This document shows positions 35,964-44,976 of a DNA stretch of 64,000 nucleotides, one piece after another (the stretch's first letter is position 1; each line of letters opens with the position of its first letter). The stretch lies in assembly GCF_028583725.1 (NCBI RefSeq), contig NZ_CP110680.1, positions 1,674,001-1,738,000 on the forward strand. The letters run 5' to 3'. The notes beneath the pieces were generated by a model. It saw nothing but the letters and a program-made list of their open reading frames with translations. It did no database searches and was not told the DNA's origin. The translations under genes and the position numbers were made by a program. Source of the stretch: Cellulomonas fimi (GTDB lineage Bacteria > Actinomycetota > Actinomycetes > Actinomycetales > Cellulomonadaceae).

Positions 35964-38891
35964 GTGACGTCGCAGGACACCTCCGCCCCCGCCCCGACCA
36001 GCCCGTCGGGCGAGGTCCCGTTCCGCTACACCGCCGCCCTCGCGCAGGAGATCGAGCTCCGCTGGCAGGACGAGTGGCAGCGCCGCGGGACGTTCTTCGC
36101 CGCGAACCCGGTGGGCGAGCTCACCGACGGGGAGGGGCGCCTCGCGCAGGCGGGGAGCCGGCCGTTCTTCGTCATGGACATGTTCCCGTACCCGTCGGGT
36201 GCGGGACTGCACGTCGGGCACCCCCTCGGGTACATCGCCACCGACGTCGTCGCGCGCTTCCGTCGCATGCAGGGCGACAACGTCCTGCACGCGCTGGGCT
36301 TCGACGCGTTCGGCCTGCCCGCCGAGCAGTACGCCGTCGAGACGGGACAGCACCCCCGCACCACGACCGAGGCGAACATCGAGATCATGCAGCGCCAGCT
36401 GCGCCGTCTGGGTCTCGCGCACGACGCGCGCCGCTCGTTCGCGACGATCGACCCGGACTACGTGCGCTGGACGCAGTGGATCTTCCTGCAGATCTTCGAG
36501 TCCTGGTACGACGAGGACGCCGTGCGTCCCGACGGCGGCCGCGGCGCGGCCCGTCCGGTCGCGGACCTGGTCGCGGCGTACGAGGCGGGGCGTGCGCTGC
36601 CCGAGGGCGTCGACGGCGTCGCCGAGGGTGCGACGTGGGCGGACCTCGACGCCGTGACGCGTCGCCGCGTCGTCGACTCCCAGCGCCTCGCGTACGTCTC
36701 CGAGACGCCCGTCAACTGGTGCCCCGGCCTGGGCACGGTGCTCGCGAACGAGGAGGTCACCGCCGACGGGCGCTCCGAGCGCGGCAACTTCCCGGTGTTC
36801 CAGCGGAACCTGCGGCAGTGGAACATGCGGATCACCGCGTACGCCGACCGGCTGGCGGACGACCTCGAGCACATCGACTGGCCCGACAAGGTCCGCTCGA
36901 TGCAGCGCAACTGGATCGGCCGCTCGCAGGGCGCACAGGTCCGGTTCGCCGTCCAGGGCGGCAGCGAGGTCGAGGTCTTCACGACGCGTCCCGACACGCT
37001 CTTCGGTGCGACGTTCGTCGTCGTGGCGCCCGAGCACCCGCTGCTCGACGAGGTCCCGTCGACGTGGCCCGACGGCACGCACGCGGCGTGGACCGGCGGG
37101 CACCGCACGCCCGTCGACGCCGTCGCGGCGTACCGCGCGGAGTCCGCCGCCAAGACGGCCGTCGAGCGCCAGGCCGACGCGGGCCGCAAGACAGGCGTGT
37201 TCACCGGCCACCTGGCCGCGAACCCGGTCAACGGCGAGCTGCTGCCGGTCTTCACCGCCGACTACGTCCTCATGGGCTACGGCACGGGCGCGATCATGGC
37301 GGTCCCCGGCGGCGACGAGCGCGACTTCGCGTTCGCGCAGGCGTTCGAGCTGCCGGTCGTCTACACCGTCGACGCCCCCGACGGCACGCCGGAGGGCGCG
37401 CGCACGGGGGACGGCTCGATCATCAACTCGTCGAACGACGAGATCTCGCTCGACGGCCTGGCGGTCCCCGAGGCGAAGGCCGCGATCATCGCCTGGCTCG
37501 AGCAGCACGGCATCGGCGAGGGCACGGTCACCTACCGCCTGCGCGACTGGCTGTTCAGCCGGCAGCGCTACTGGGGCGAGCCGTTCCCGATCGTCTACGA
37601 CGAGCACGACCTGCCCGTCGCCCTGCCCGCCGACGCGCTGCCCGTCACGCTGCCCGACGTCCCCGACTACGCGCCCCGCACGTTCGCGCCCGACGACGCG
37701 CAGTCGTCGCCCGAGGCGCCGCTGGGCCGCAACGACGAGTGGGTCACGCTCACGCTCGACCTGGGCGACGGCCCGAAGCAGTACCGCCGCGACACCAACA
37801 CCATGCCCAACTGGGCCGGGTCGTGCTGGTACTACCTGCGCTACCTCGACCCGACGAACGACCAGCAGCTCGTCGACCCCGCGCTCGAGCGGTACTGGAT
37901 GGGCCCCGGTCACGGCGCGCAGCCGGCGGACTCGGTCGGCGGCGTCGACCTGTACGTCGGCGGTGTCGAGCACGCCGTCCTGCACCTGCTGTACGCCCGC
38001 TTCTGGCACAAGGTGCTGTTCGACCTCGGCCACGTGTCGAGCGCCGAGCCGTTCCACCGGCTCTTCAACCAGGGCTACATCCAGGCCGACGCGTTCCGCG
38101 ACGAGCGGCTCATCCCCGTGCCCGTGGTCGAGGTCGTCGAGGACGCGGCGTCGCCGACGGGGTACACCTGGAACGGCAGCCCCGTCACGCGCGAGTACGG
38201 GAAGATGGGCAAGTCCCTGAAGAACGCCGTCACGCCCGACGAGATGTACGCCGAGTACGGCGCCGACACGCTGCGCGTGTACGAGATGTCGATGGGCCCG
38301 CTCGACCAGTCCCGCCCGTGGGAGACCCGTGCGGTCGTCGGGTCGCAGCGGTACCTGCAGCGGCTGTGGCGCAACGTCGTCGACGAGACGACCGGTGCGC
38401 TCGTCGTGACGGACGACGCGCCGTCGACCGAGACCCTGCGCGTCCTGCACCGCACGATCGCCGACGTCACCGCGGACATGGAGGCCCTGCGCCTCAACAC
38501 CGCGATCGCCAAGCTCATCGTGCTGAACAACCATCTCACGACGCTCGACGCGGCCCCGCGCGCGGCCGTCGAGGCGCTCGTCCTCATGACCGCGCCCGTC
38601 GCGCCGCACGTCGCCGAGGAGCTGTGGCAGCGGCTCGGTCACGACCGGTCCCTCGCGCACGAGCCGTTCCCGGTCGCCGACCCGGCCTACCTCGTCGAGG
38701 AGACCGTCACCTGCGTCCTGCAGGTGCAGGGCAAGGTGCGCGGCCGCGTCGAGGTCGGCGTGGACGTGTCCGACGACGAGCTCACCGCGCTCGCGCTCGC
38801 CGACCCGGGCGTGCAGCGCGCGCTCGCCGGCCGCGACGTGCGCACCGTCGTCGTGCGCGCCCCGCGCCTCGTCAACGTGGTGCCGGCCTGA
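35964..38891 (+). CDS. leuS: Leucyl-tRNA synthetase
   Basis: A 975-residue class I aminoacyl-tRNA synthetase. The ATP-binding HIGH motif is HVGH (residues 83-86) and the KMSKS loop is KMGKS (747-751), the form usual in actinobacteria. Between them lies the CP1 editing domain ([21 protein letters not shown]) and the leucine-specific insertion; the C-terminal part includes the anticodon-binding helices. The protein is longer than E. coli LeuS (860) mainly through an N-terminal insertion around residues 185-225. It charges tRNA-Leu in the cytoplasm. Confidence 0.98.
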   Translation: MTSQDTSAPAPTSPSGEVPFRYTAALAQEIELRWQDEWQRRGTFFAANPVGELTDGEGRLAQAGSRPFFVMDMFPYPSGAGLHVGHPLGYIATDVVARFRRMQGDNVLHALGFDAFGLPAEQYAVETGQHPRTTTEANIEIMQRQLRRLGLAHDARRSFATIDPDYVRWTQWIFLQIFESWYDEDAVRPDGGRGAARPVADLVAAYEAGRALPEGVDGVAEGATWADLDAVTRRRVVDSQRLAYVSETPVNWCPGLGTVLANEEVTADGRSERGNFPVFQRNLRQWNMRITAYADRLADDLEHIDWPDKVRSMQRNWIGRSQGAQVRFAVQGGSEVEVFTTRPDTLFGATFVVVAPEHPLLDEVPSTWPDGTHAAWTGGHRTPVDAVAAYRAESAAKTAVERQADAGRKTGVFTGHLAANPVNGELLPVFTADYVLMGYGTGAIMAVPGGDERDFAFAQAFELPVVYTVDAPDGTPEGARTGDGSIINSSNDEISLDGLAVPEAKAAIIAWLEQHGIGEGTVTYRLRDWLFSRQRYWGEPFPIVYDEHDLPVALPADALPVTLPDVPDYAPRTFAPDDAQSSPEAPLGRNDEWVTLTLDLGDGPKQYRRDTNTMPNWAGSCWYYLRYLDPTNDQQLVDPALERYWMGPGHGAQPADSVGGVDLYVGGVEHAVLHLLYARFWHKVLFDLGHVSSAEPFHRLFNQGYIQADAFRDERLIPVPVVEVVEDAASPTGYTWNGSPVTREYGKMGKSLKNAVTPDEMYAEYGADTLRVYEMSMGPLDQSRPWETRAVVGSQRYLQRLWRNVVDETTGALVVTDDAPSTETLRVLHRTIADVTADMEALRLNTAIAKLIVLNNHLTTLDAAPRAAVEALVLMTAPVAPHVAEELWQRLGHDRSLAHEPFPVADPAYLVEETVTCVLQVQGKVRGRVEVGVDVSDDELTALALADPGVQRALAGRDVRTVVVRAPRLVNVVPA

Positions 38892-38935
38892 CCGCGTCCA
38901 CCGGGCGACGTGCGGGCCCGCGCCCGCACGTCGCC

Positions 38936-39841
38936 GTGGTCACCGACTCGACGGCGGCCCTGAGCCCCGCGGACGCCGCGGCGTGGGGGATCGAGGTCGT
39001 CCCGCTCGACGTCGTGGTCGACGGGGAGCGGCACGCCGAGGGCGTCGACCTCGGCCCTGCCGAGCTCCTCGCCGCCCTCGGTCGCGGCGCCCGCGTGACG
39101 ACCTCGCAGCCGCCGCCCGCCGCGTTCGCCGCGGCCTACGAGCGCACCGTCGCCGGGGGTGCCCGCGAGATCGTCTCCGTGCACCTCGCGGGCGGCCTGT
39201 CCGGGACCGTGCAGGCGGCCCGTGTGGCCGCCGCGACCGTGCCCGTGCCGGTGCACGTCGTGGACTCCGGCACCGCCGGGATGGCCCTCGGCTTCGCGGT
39301 GCTGGCCGCCGCCCGCGCTGCGCAAGGTCCGTCCACGTCCGTGACCCCCGCGCCGCGCGGGGTACGTGGCTGGTGGCACGAGCGCTTCGCGCGACCGGCG
39401 ACCGCCGGCGGCGTGGAGGTCGCCGAGGTCGCCCGAACGGTCGCCGCGTCGAGCCGGGTGTGGTTCCTGGTCGACTCGCTCGACCACCTCCGTCGCGGCG
39501 GCCGGCTCGGCGCGACCGCCGCGGCGCTCGGCACCGTCCTCGGTCTGCGCCCGATCCTCACCGTGCGCGACGGGTCCGTCGTCGTCGTCGAGAAGGTCCG
39601 CACGCGTCGCGCCGCCCGGGACCGGCTCGAGGCGCTCGCGGTCGCCGACGTCGCCCGCCGCACGTCCGCCCGCGTCGCGGTCCACCACCTCCAGCAGCCG
39701 GAGCTCGCCGCCGCGGTGGCGGAGCAGGTCCGCGTCTGGGGCGCGCAGCGTGTCGTCGAGGCCGTCACGTGCGACGCGGGGGCGGTGCTGGCCGCACACG
39801 TCGGACCAGGTCTGCTCGCGATCGTGGTCGCCGACGCCTGA
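38936..39841 (+). CDS. DegV family fatty-acid-binding protein
   Basis: About 301 residues of the DegV fold: VVTDSTAALSP at the N-terminus, TTSQPPPAAFAAAYE, IVSVHLAGGLSGTVQAA, and RVWFLVDSLDHLRRGGRLG in the second half. DegV proteins carry a fatty acid or acyl-phosphate intermediate, as the FakB subunits of fatty acid kinase do; no fakA is in the window. The start is uncertain: GTG at 38936 loses part of the first beta strand, whereas a CTG at 38888 would overlap the leuS stop as CTGA and restore it. It directly follows leuS. Confidence 0.85.
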   Translation: MVTDSTAALSPADAAAWGIEVVPLDVVVDGERHAEGVDLGPAELLAALGRGARVTTSQPPPAAFAAAYERTVAGGAREIVSVHLAGGLSGTVQAARVAAATVPVPVHVVDSGTAGMALGFAVLAAARAAQGPSTSVTPAPRGVRGWWHERFARPATAGGVEVAEVARTVAASSRVWFLVDSLDHLRRGGRLGATAAALGTVLGLRPILTVRDGSVVVVEKVRTRRAARDRLEALAVADVARRTSARVAVHHLQQPELAAAVAEQVRVWGAQRVVEAVTCDAGAVLAAHVGPGLLAIVVADA

Positions 39842-39986
39842 CGCGTCCCCGGGAGGGCCGCCCCGCACCCGCCGTCGTCCGGCCCGTGCGTGTCCGCTCG
39901 CTCCCGTGAGCCGTCCACAGCACGCCCGGACGACCGAGCGTCCACGCGCGCCGCTCGGTACGGCCCGTGCCCCCCACGGGGCTGCC

Positions 39987-39992
39987 TAGCGT
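39987..39992 (+). promoter_or_regulatory. -10 box for leaderless comEA
   Basis: TAGCGT ends six bases before the GTG at 39999. The 157-bp gap after the DegV gene holds nothing else recognisable. Confidence 0.5.
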
Positions 39993-39998
39993 CGCGAC

Positions 39999-41195
39999 GT
40001 GCCCCGCCATCCCGAGGATGCACCACGCCGCCGCCTGGACGACCTGACGCGTCGACCCGCCGGCGGCTGGACGCCGACACGTCCGCGGACGTCCCTAGCC
40101 CCGCCGCCGGCGGCGACGCCGCCGCGTGACGGCCTCCCGCCGTCGACGCCGCCGCGCGACGGCGTTCCGGCGGTGGTGCCGGCGCGAGACGGCGTGACGG
40201 CGCGAAACGGCGTTCCGGCGGTCACGCCGACGCGTGACGGCCTTGCGGCATCACCGCCGCCGCGTGACGACCTCCCGACCGAACGGCTCCCGGCGGACCC
40301 GATGGGCGAGGACTGGGCACCGGAAGGTCCGGCGCGCCGCACCGGCGCCACGGACCCGACCCGGCCCGCGGGCGCCGCCTCGTGGGACGTCGGCGACGCG
40401 CTCGAGACGGTGCGGGACGGCTACGTCGCGTCGCACGGGCGCCCGCCGCTCGACGCGCTCGGCGACACCGGCACGGACCTCCCCACGGCACGACGCCGCC
40501 GCGACACCCCGCGCGTGCGCTGGCTCGTGTCGTGGCGGGTCGCGGCGACCGCGGCCGTCGTCGTCGTGCTCGCTGCGGGGACCGTCGCCGCCCGCACCTC
40601 GGGGCACGCGTCCGGGCCGGTCGTCGAGATCCCCGCCCCGGGAGGCGCGTCCGCGCCGACCGGGCGCGACGCGGCGGCAGGGGACGGCGGCAGTCTTCCG
40701 AGCGGATCGTCCGCGGGTGTCACGGCCGCGGCTGCCGTGCCCGACCCCGGACCCGTCGTGGTGCACGTCGTCGGTGCGGTCGCCGTCCCGGGAGTCGTGC
40801 GTCTTCCCGACGGGGCGCGCGTCGGCGACGCGCTCACCGCGGCGGGCGGGCCGACCGCCGACGCCGACCTGTCGACGGTCAACCTCGCTCGGGTCGTCGT
40901 GGACGGCGAGCAGGTCCTCGTGCGGCGCGTGGGGGAACAGGCCGCGCCCGGTGCCTCTGGCCCGCCGTCGACGGGACCGGCCACGGGCGCCGGCACCGAC
41001 CCCGCGGCTCCCGTCGACCTCAACACGGCCGACGTGGCCGCGCTCGACGCCCTGCCCGGCATCGGCCCCGTGCTCGCGCAGCGGATCGTCGACCACCGGA
41101 CCGCCCGCCCGTTCGGCACGGTGGACGAGCTCGCCGACGTCCGCGGGATCGGCCCCGCGCTCCTCGAGAACCTCCGGCCGCTGGTGCGCGTGTGA
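39999..41195 (+). CDS. comEA: ComEA family DNA-binding protein with long repeat-bearing cytoplasmic N-terminus
   Basis: A 398-residue protein. A hydrophilic N-terminal half contains five PxRDG-type repeats (about residues 40-90); one membrane helix lies at about 180-200; then an SLBB-like segment (VVVHVVGAVAVPGVVRLPDGARVGDAL) and the C-terminal helix-hairpin-helix DNA-binding domain (VDLNTADVAALDALPGIGPVLAQRIVDHR ... VRGIGPALLENL). It should bind incoming DNA outside the membrane and hand it to ComEC. The usual protein is 200-300 residues, so the N-terminal extension is notable. It overlaps comEC as GTGA. Confidence 0.9.
   Translation: MPRHPEDAPRRRLDDLTRRPAGGWTPTRPRTSLAPPPAATPPRDGLPPSTPPRDGVPAVVPARDGVTARNGVPAVTPTRDGLAASPPPRDDLPTERLPADPMGEDWAPEGPARRTGATDPTRPAGAASWDVGDALETVRDGYVASHGRPPLDALGDTGTDLPTARRRRDTPRVRWLVSWRVAATAAVVVVLAAGTVAARTSGHASGPVVEIPAPGGASAPTGRDAAAGDGGSLPSGSSAGVTAAAAVPDPGPVVVHVVGAVAVPGVVRLPDGARVGDALTAAGGPTADADLSTVNLARVVVDGEQVLVRRVGEQAAPGASGPPSTGPATGAGTDPAAPVDLNTADVAALDALPGIGPVLAQRIVDHRTARPFGTVDELADVRGIGPALLENLRPLVRV
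40104..40270 (+). repeat. Tandem RDG repeats in the comEA N-terminal region
   Basis: Five imperfect units of 27-48 bp each contain CGCGACGGC- or CGTGACGGC-like cores and encode P-x-R-D-G-[LV]. The units TTCCGGCGGT...GACGG recur almost exactly. They lie in the predicted cytoplasmic, unstructured region. Confidence 0.55.
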
Positions 41196-42958
41196 GCCGC
41201 GGGCCGGGACGACCACCGCTCGCCGCAGCGGACGGCCGGCACGCCGCCGACCGCGTGACCGACGCGGTCGCGCCACGCCCCGTGCTCGACCTCCGGATGG
41301 TCGGCGCGGCGGTCGGCGCATGGCTCACGGCGTGCGTCGTCGTCAGGACCGACCCGACGGCGGCCCACGGCGCGGCCGTCGCGAGCGCGGCCGGGGCGGT
41401 GGCGCTGCTCCTCGCCGACCGCCGACGTGGTCCAGGGACTCGCGGGCGCGCGGCTGGCTCGTCGCGCACGGGCTCGATCCAGGCGTCGGTGGCGCTCGTC
41501 CTCGCGGTCGTCTCCGCCGTGCTCGTGGCCGGCGCCGCGCACGTCGCGGTGCGCGAGGCGGTGGCCCCGACGGCGGTCGCCCACCCGTCGGCCACGCGGT
41601 CGGCGGTCGTCGACCCCTCGGTCGCGCGGTCGGCGGTCGTCGACCCCTCGGCCGGACGCCCGACGCCCACGGCCGGGAGCGACCCCGCGACCGCGGCCAC
41701 GTCACCGACGACGACGGCTCCGTCTGACAGGCACGAGGCCGCGCGCGTCGCTCCGGGACCCGCGCGCGCGGTCGTGACGGGGACGGTGCAGGGGATCGCG
41801 CGACCCCTGCCGCCGCCGTGGCCGGGTGCCCCCGCCCGCGCGCGCGTCGAGCTCCGGGTCGAGCGCGTCGAGCGCGACGGTGCCGTGACCGCGGCCGCAG
41901 GCACCGTCGCCGTGCTGGGGCCCACGGGGTGGGGCGCCGCGCAGCCGGGGGAGCGGGTCCGGGTCGTCGGGCGGTGGACCGCGCTCGCGGCGGGCGAGCG
42001 CGCGGCGGCGGTCCTCGTCACCGACGACGACCCGGTGGTCGTCGCGTCGGCCCCCGGGGTGCATCGCGCCGCCGCCGCGGTCCGGACGACCGTCGCACGT
42101 CAGGCCGACGCTCTGGGGGGCGACGCCGGAGCGCTTCTCCCGGGCGTCACGGTCGGGGACACGAGGGCGGTGCCGGAGGACCTCCGTGACGCCCTGCGCG
42201 TCTCGGGCCTGACGCACCTGACGGCGGTCTCGGGCGCGCACTTCTCGCTCGTCGGTGCCCTCGCGATCGCGTGCGTCGGCGCGGTCGGCGCACCACGGGT
42301 CCTGCGTGCGGCGGCCGTCGCGCTGGTCGGTGCGGGGCTCGTCGTGCTCGTCGGCCCGTCCCCGAGCGTCCTGAGAGCGGCCGTGATGGCGTGCGTCGCG
42401 TGCGCCGGGTTGCTGCTCGGACGACGTTCCGCGTCACCGGCGGCGCTGTCGACGGCCGTCGTCGTGCTGCTCGTCGTCGACCCGTGGCTCGCGACGGAGC
42501 TGGGGTTCGCGCTGTCCGTGCTCGCGACCGGAGGGCTCGTGCTGCTCGGTGGACCGCTCGCCGACCGGTGGGCCGCGCACCTGCCCCGGCCGGTCGCGGT
42601 CGGACTCGCGGCACCGGTCGCCGCCCAGGTCGCGTGCGGGCCGGTGGTGCTGGCCGTCGCTCCTGCGGTCCCGGTGCTCGCGGTCGTCGCCAACCTGCTC
42701 GCCGCGCCGGCGGTCGCCCCCGCGACCGTGCTGGGGCTCGCCGGCGCTCTCGTCGGGACCTGGTGGCCCGCCGGCGGCGACCTGCTCGCCGCGCCGGCGG
42801 GAGCGGCGTGCTGGTGGATCGGCGCGGTCGCCCGCGGCGTCGCGGCGACCCCGGGCGCGGCCGTCACCTGGGTCCCGGGCGTCCCCGGCATGGTGCTCCT
42901 CGCGGTCGCCGGTGCCGCCGCCGTCCGCCTGTGCTGGCCCCGCGAGCCCGCGCGGTGA
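41192..42958 (+). CDS. comEC: ComEC/Rec2 family competence channel, without a metallo-beta-lactamase domain
   Basis: A 588-residue membrane protein. After two N-terminal helices comes an extracytoplasmic OB-like DUF4131 domain (about residues 190-300), then the competence domain with the conserved LPGVTVGDT and LTHLTAVSGAHFSLV motifs and about eight helices. It ends shortly after the membrane part; the C-terminal metallo-beta-lactamase nuclease domain of Bacillus ComEC is absent and not found in the following sequence. The GTG overlaps the comEA stop. It should form the DNA-uptake channel. Confidence 0.9.
   Translation: MSRGPGRPPLAAADGRHAADRVTDAVAPRPVLDLRMVGAAVGAWLTACVVVRTDPTAAHGAAVASAAGAVALLLADRRRGPGTRGRAAGSSRTGSIQASVALVLAVVSAVLVAGAAHVAVREAVAPTAVAHPSATRSAVVDPSVARSAVVDPSAGRPTPTAGSDPATAATSPTTTAPSDRHEAARVAPGPARAVVTGTVQGIARPLPPPWPGAPARARVELRVERVERDGAVTAAAGTVAVLGPTGWGAAQPGERVRVVGRWTALAAGERAAAVLVTDDDPVVVASAPGVHRAAAAVRTTVARQADALGGDAGALLPGVTVGDTRAVPEDLRDALRVSGLTHLTAVSGAHFSLVGALAIACVGAVGAPRVLRAAAVALVGAGLVVLVGPSPSVLRAAVMACVACAGLLLGRRSASPAALSTAVVVLLVVDPWLATELGFALSVLATGGLVLLGGPLADRWAAHLPRPVAVGLAAPVAAQVACGPVVLAVAPAVPVLAVVANLLAAPAVAPATVLGLAGALVGTWWPAGGDLLAAPAGAACWWIGAVARGVAATPGAAVTWVPGVPGMVLLAVAGAAAVRLCWPREPAR
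41593..41652 (+). repeat. Direct repeat of 30 bp in comEC
   Basis: Two adjacent 30-bp units share GCGGTCGGCGGTCGTCGACC followed by CCTCGG; they encode two copies of RSAVVDPS in the linker after the second helix. Confidence 0.6.
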
Positions 42959-43089
42959 CCTCCCCGGCACTCCCGTCCCGGTCGGCGTCCGCCGCGGGTC
43001 GACACGGCGCGCGGCGCCGCAGACCGGTCATGGTCCGTCCGGCCGGCGGCCCCGGCCCGAGATGTGCGGGAGGCGTCGGTGGTGTCTGG

Positions 43090-43095
43090 CAGGCT
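43090..43095 (+). promoter_or_regulatory. Possible -10 box for leaderless holA
   Basis: CAGGCT ends six bases before the GTG at 43102. It deviates at the first T but has the same spacing as other leaderless genes in the window. Confidence 0.35.
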
Positions 43096-43101
43096 GTGCG
43101 C

Positions 43102-44121
43102 GTGCCTCCCGCCAGCCGCCGCAGCTCCGCCCGTACCGCCGCGCCGGCCGGTCCGACCTGGCAGGACGTCGAGCCGGCGCCGGTCGTGCTGGTGAGCGGT
43201 CCGGAGGACCTCCTCGCGGACCGCGCCGTCGACCGCCTCGTCGAGCTGGGACGGGCCACCGACCCCGGTCTCGAGGTGACCCGGCTGGACGCCGCGGACT
43301 ACACGAGCGGCTCGCTCTCGGTCGTCACGAGCCCGTCGCTCTTCGCGGAGGACAGGCTCGTCGTCGTGTCCGGCCTGGAGCGCGCGGGGGACGACCTCCT
43401 CGCCGACGTGACGGCTTACCTCGGCGCCCCGGCGTCCGACGTCGTCGTGGTGCTGCGGCACGCGGGCGGCCAGCGCGGCAAGAAGCTGCTCGACACGCTC
43501 AAGGCGCAGCGCGTCCCGATCGTCGCGTGCGACGCCGTCAAGACCGACGGCGACAAGACGGCCTTCGTCAGCGCGGAGCTGCGGCGAGCGGGCCGACGCG
43601 CGGACGGGCAGGCGGTCCGGGCGCTCGTCGACGCGGTCGGCAGCGACCTGCGGGAGCTCGCCGCGGCCTGTGCGCAGCTGGTCGCCGACACGACAGGACT
43701 CATCGGCGCCGACGTCGTCGAGCGGTACTACGGCGGGCGGATCGAGGCGACGGGCTTCCGGGTCGCCGACGCGGCGGTCGCGGGCGACGCCGGCCAGGCG
43801 GTCGCGCTGCTGCGGCACGCGCTCGCGACGGGGGTCGACCCGGTGCCCATCGTGGCGGCGCTCGCCGCGAAGCTCCGGGTGCTCGCGAAGGTGGCGGCCG
43901 TGCGCGGCCGTGGCGCCGGCGCCGTCCGGGAGCTCGGCCTCGCGCCCTGGCAGACGGATCGTGCGCTCGCGGACCTGCGGCGCTGGACCCCGGAGGGCCT
44001 GGCCGCGGCGATCTCGTCGGTGGCCCAAGCGGACGCCGAGGTGAAGGGCGAGGGCCGCGACCCGCGGTTCGCGGTCGAGCGCGCGGTGCTGCGCGTGGCT
44101 GCGGCCTCCGGCACGGTCTGA
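43102..44121 (+). CDS. holA: DNA polymerase III subunit delta
   Basis: A 339-residue clamp-loader subunit that opens the beta clamp. The opening PVVLVSGPEDLLADRAVDRLVE and SLFAEDRLVVVSGLERAGDDLL match HolA; the middle has the AAA-like lid (LRHALATGVDPVPIVAALAAKLRVLAKVAA). The frame is open upstream, but the GTG at 43102 begins the recognisable protein. It follows comEC by 143 bp, as in most actinobacteria, but rpsT, normally next, is displaced by 3.6 kb of accessory genes. Confidence 0.93.
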   Translation: MPPASRRSSARTAAPAGPTWQDVEPAPVVLVSGPEDLLADRAVDRLVELGRATDPGLEVTRLDAADYTSGSLSVVTSPSLFAEDRLVVVSGLERAGDDLLADVTAYLGAPASDVVVVLRHAGGQRGKKLLDTLKAQRVPIVACDAVKTDGDKTAFVSAELRRAGRRADGQAVRALVDAVGSDLRELAAACAQLVADTTGLIGADVVERYYGGRIEATGFRVADAAVAGDAGQAVALLRHALATGVDPVPIVAALAAKLRVLAKVAAVRGRGAGAVRELGLAPWQTDRALADLRRWTPEGLAAAISSVAQADAEVKGEGRDPRFAVERAVLRVAAASGTV

Positions 44122-44127
44122 CGTCGG

Positions 44128-44745
44128 TCAGAGGGTGAGCGTCACGGCCCGTCCGAGCGCGTCGCCCTGCAGGAGGCCGAACCCGAGGTCCAGGCAGCGT
44201 GCCCGCAGCGCGCTGCTCGAGACACGTTCGGCGACGAGTCGCGCACCGTGCCGACGGGCGACGGCGACGAGCTCCTCGCCCCCGGCCTCGAGGTCGCGAC
44301 AGTCGATCTTCACGTAGTCGGCGTACCGGAGCATCGCGCGCTGGTCGCGTGAGGCGACGAAGTCGTCGAGGGCGATGCGGTACCCGGCCGCGCGCAGCCG
44401 GCCGAGCCCGTCGAGCACGCGGGGGTCGGCGGCGACGCTCTCGACGACCTCGAGCACGAGGCGCCCGGCCGACGCCGGCAGGGGCAGCTCGCGCACGAGG
44501 AACGACCGCGTCACGTTGACGAACGCGAGCGCGTCGCCCGGCGGCTGCCGGTCGTGGAAGAGCGCGGTGAGCACCGCGCTGGTGGCTCCGTCCTGCAGTC
44601 GCGCGCTCCACCTGTCCACGCCGGCGGGCAGTCCCGCCGAGGAGCGGTAGAGGTACTCGTGACCGTGCAGTCGTCCGGACGCGGTCCAGATCGGCTGCCG
44701 GGCGACCGGCAGGTGCGGCGGTGCGCTGGGTGACGGCGCGGGCAT
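44128..44745 (-). CDS. Stand-alone EAL-domain protein (EYL variant) of the accessory cassette
   Basis: A 205-residue protein made of an EAL fold alone. It begins VARQPIW and has HEYLYR at the EAL position, FVNVT (metal Asn), LEVVES (Glu), ALDDF (double Asp), VKID (Lys), VAERV (Glu) and LGFGLLQGD (Gln). Most residues needed to bind cyclic-di-GMP and metal are therefore present, though the family is shorter than the usual 240 or so and no GGDEF domain is attached. It could hydrolyse or just sense cyclic-di-GMP. The ATG at 44745 has GAGG seven bases upstream. It converges on holA with six bases between. Confidence 0.75.
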   Translation of the reverse strand: MPAPSPSAPPHLPVARQPIWTASGRLHGHEYLYRSSAGLPAGVDRWSARLQDGATSAVLTALFHDRQPPGDALAFVNVTRSFLVRELPLPASAGRLVLEVVESVAADPRVLDGLGRLRAAGYRIALDDFVASRDQRAMLRYADYVKIDCRDLEAGGEELVAVARRHGARLVAERVSSSALRARCLDLGFGLLQGDALGRAVTLTL

Positions 44746-44801
44746 GGTCACGCCTCATGAGAGGGCGGCCTGTCGAGGTCATGACGCGACTTCGCGGACG
44801 C

Positions 44802-44817
44802 TGTGACAAGTCTCACG
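44802..44817. promoter_or_regulatory. CRP/GlxR-like site upstream of the EAL gene
   Basis: TGTGA-CAAGTC-TCACG matches nine of the ten half-site positions of TGTGA-N6-TCACA and lies about 60 bp before the EAL-gene start, in the 231-bp gap between the two EAL-like genes. The rest of that gap has no gene. Confidence 0.4.
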
Positions 44818-44976
44818 CCGCCGTCTCACTGCGCGCGGTCGGACGGCCGCGACGTGGGCGGGGCGTGTGGAGGACTGCCGGGTGCGGTGGGCCGCCGCGC
44901 AGCGGGCGAGCGCCGCTTTCTCCGAGGGTGACCGGGGGCGGGCAGCGACGGACTCCCGCAGCGCGGGACGCAGGCG

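Noticed and set aside
35924..38887. Upstream extension of the DegV frame through leuS
   Set aside because: leuS occupies this stretch in another frame with all synthetase motifs; the extension is low-complexity.
39842..39998. Search for a tRNA or small RNA between degV and comEA
   Set aside because: No cloverleaf or T-loop sequence was seen; only a leaderless promoter for comEA.
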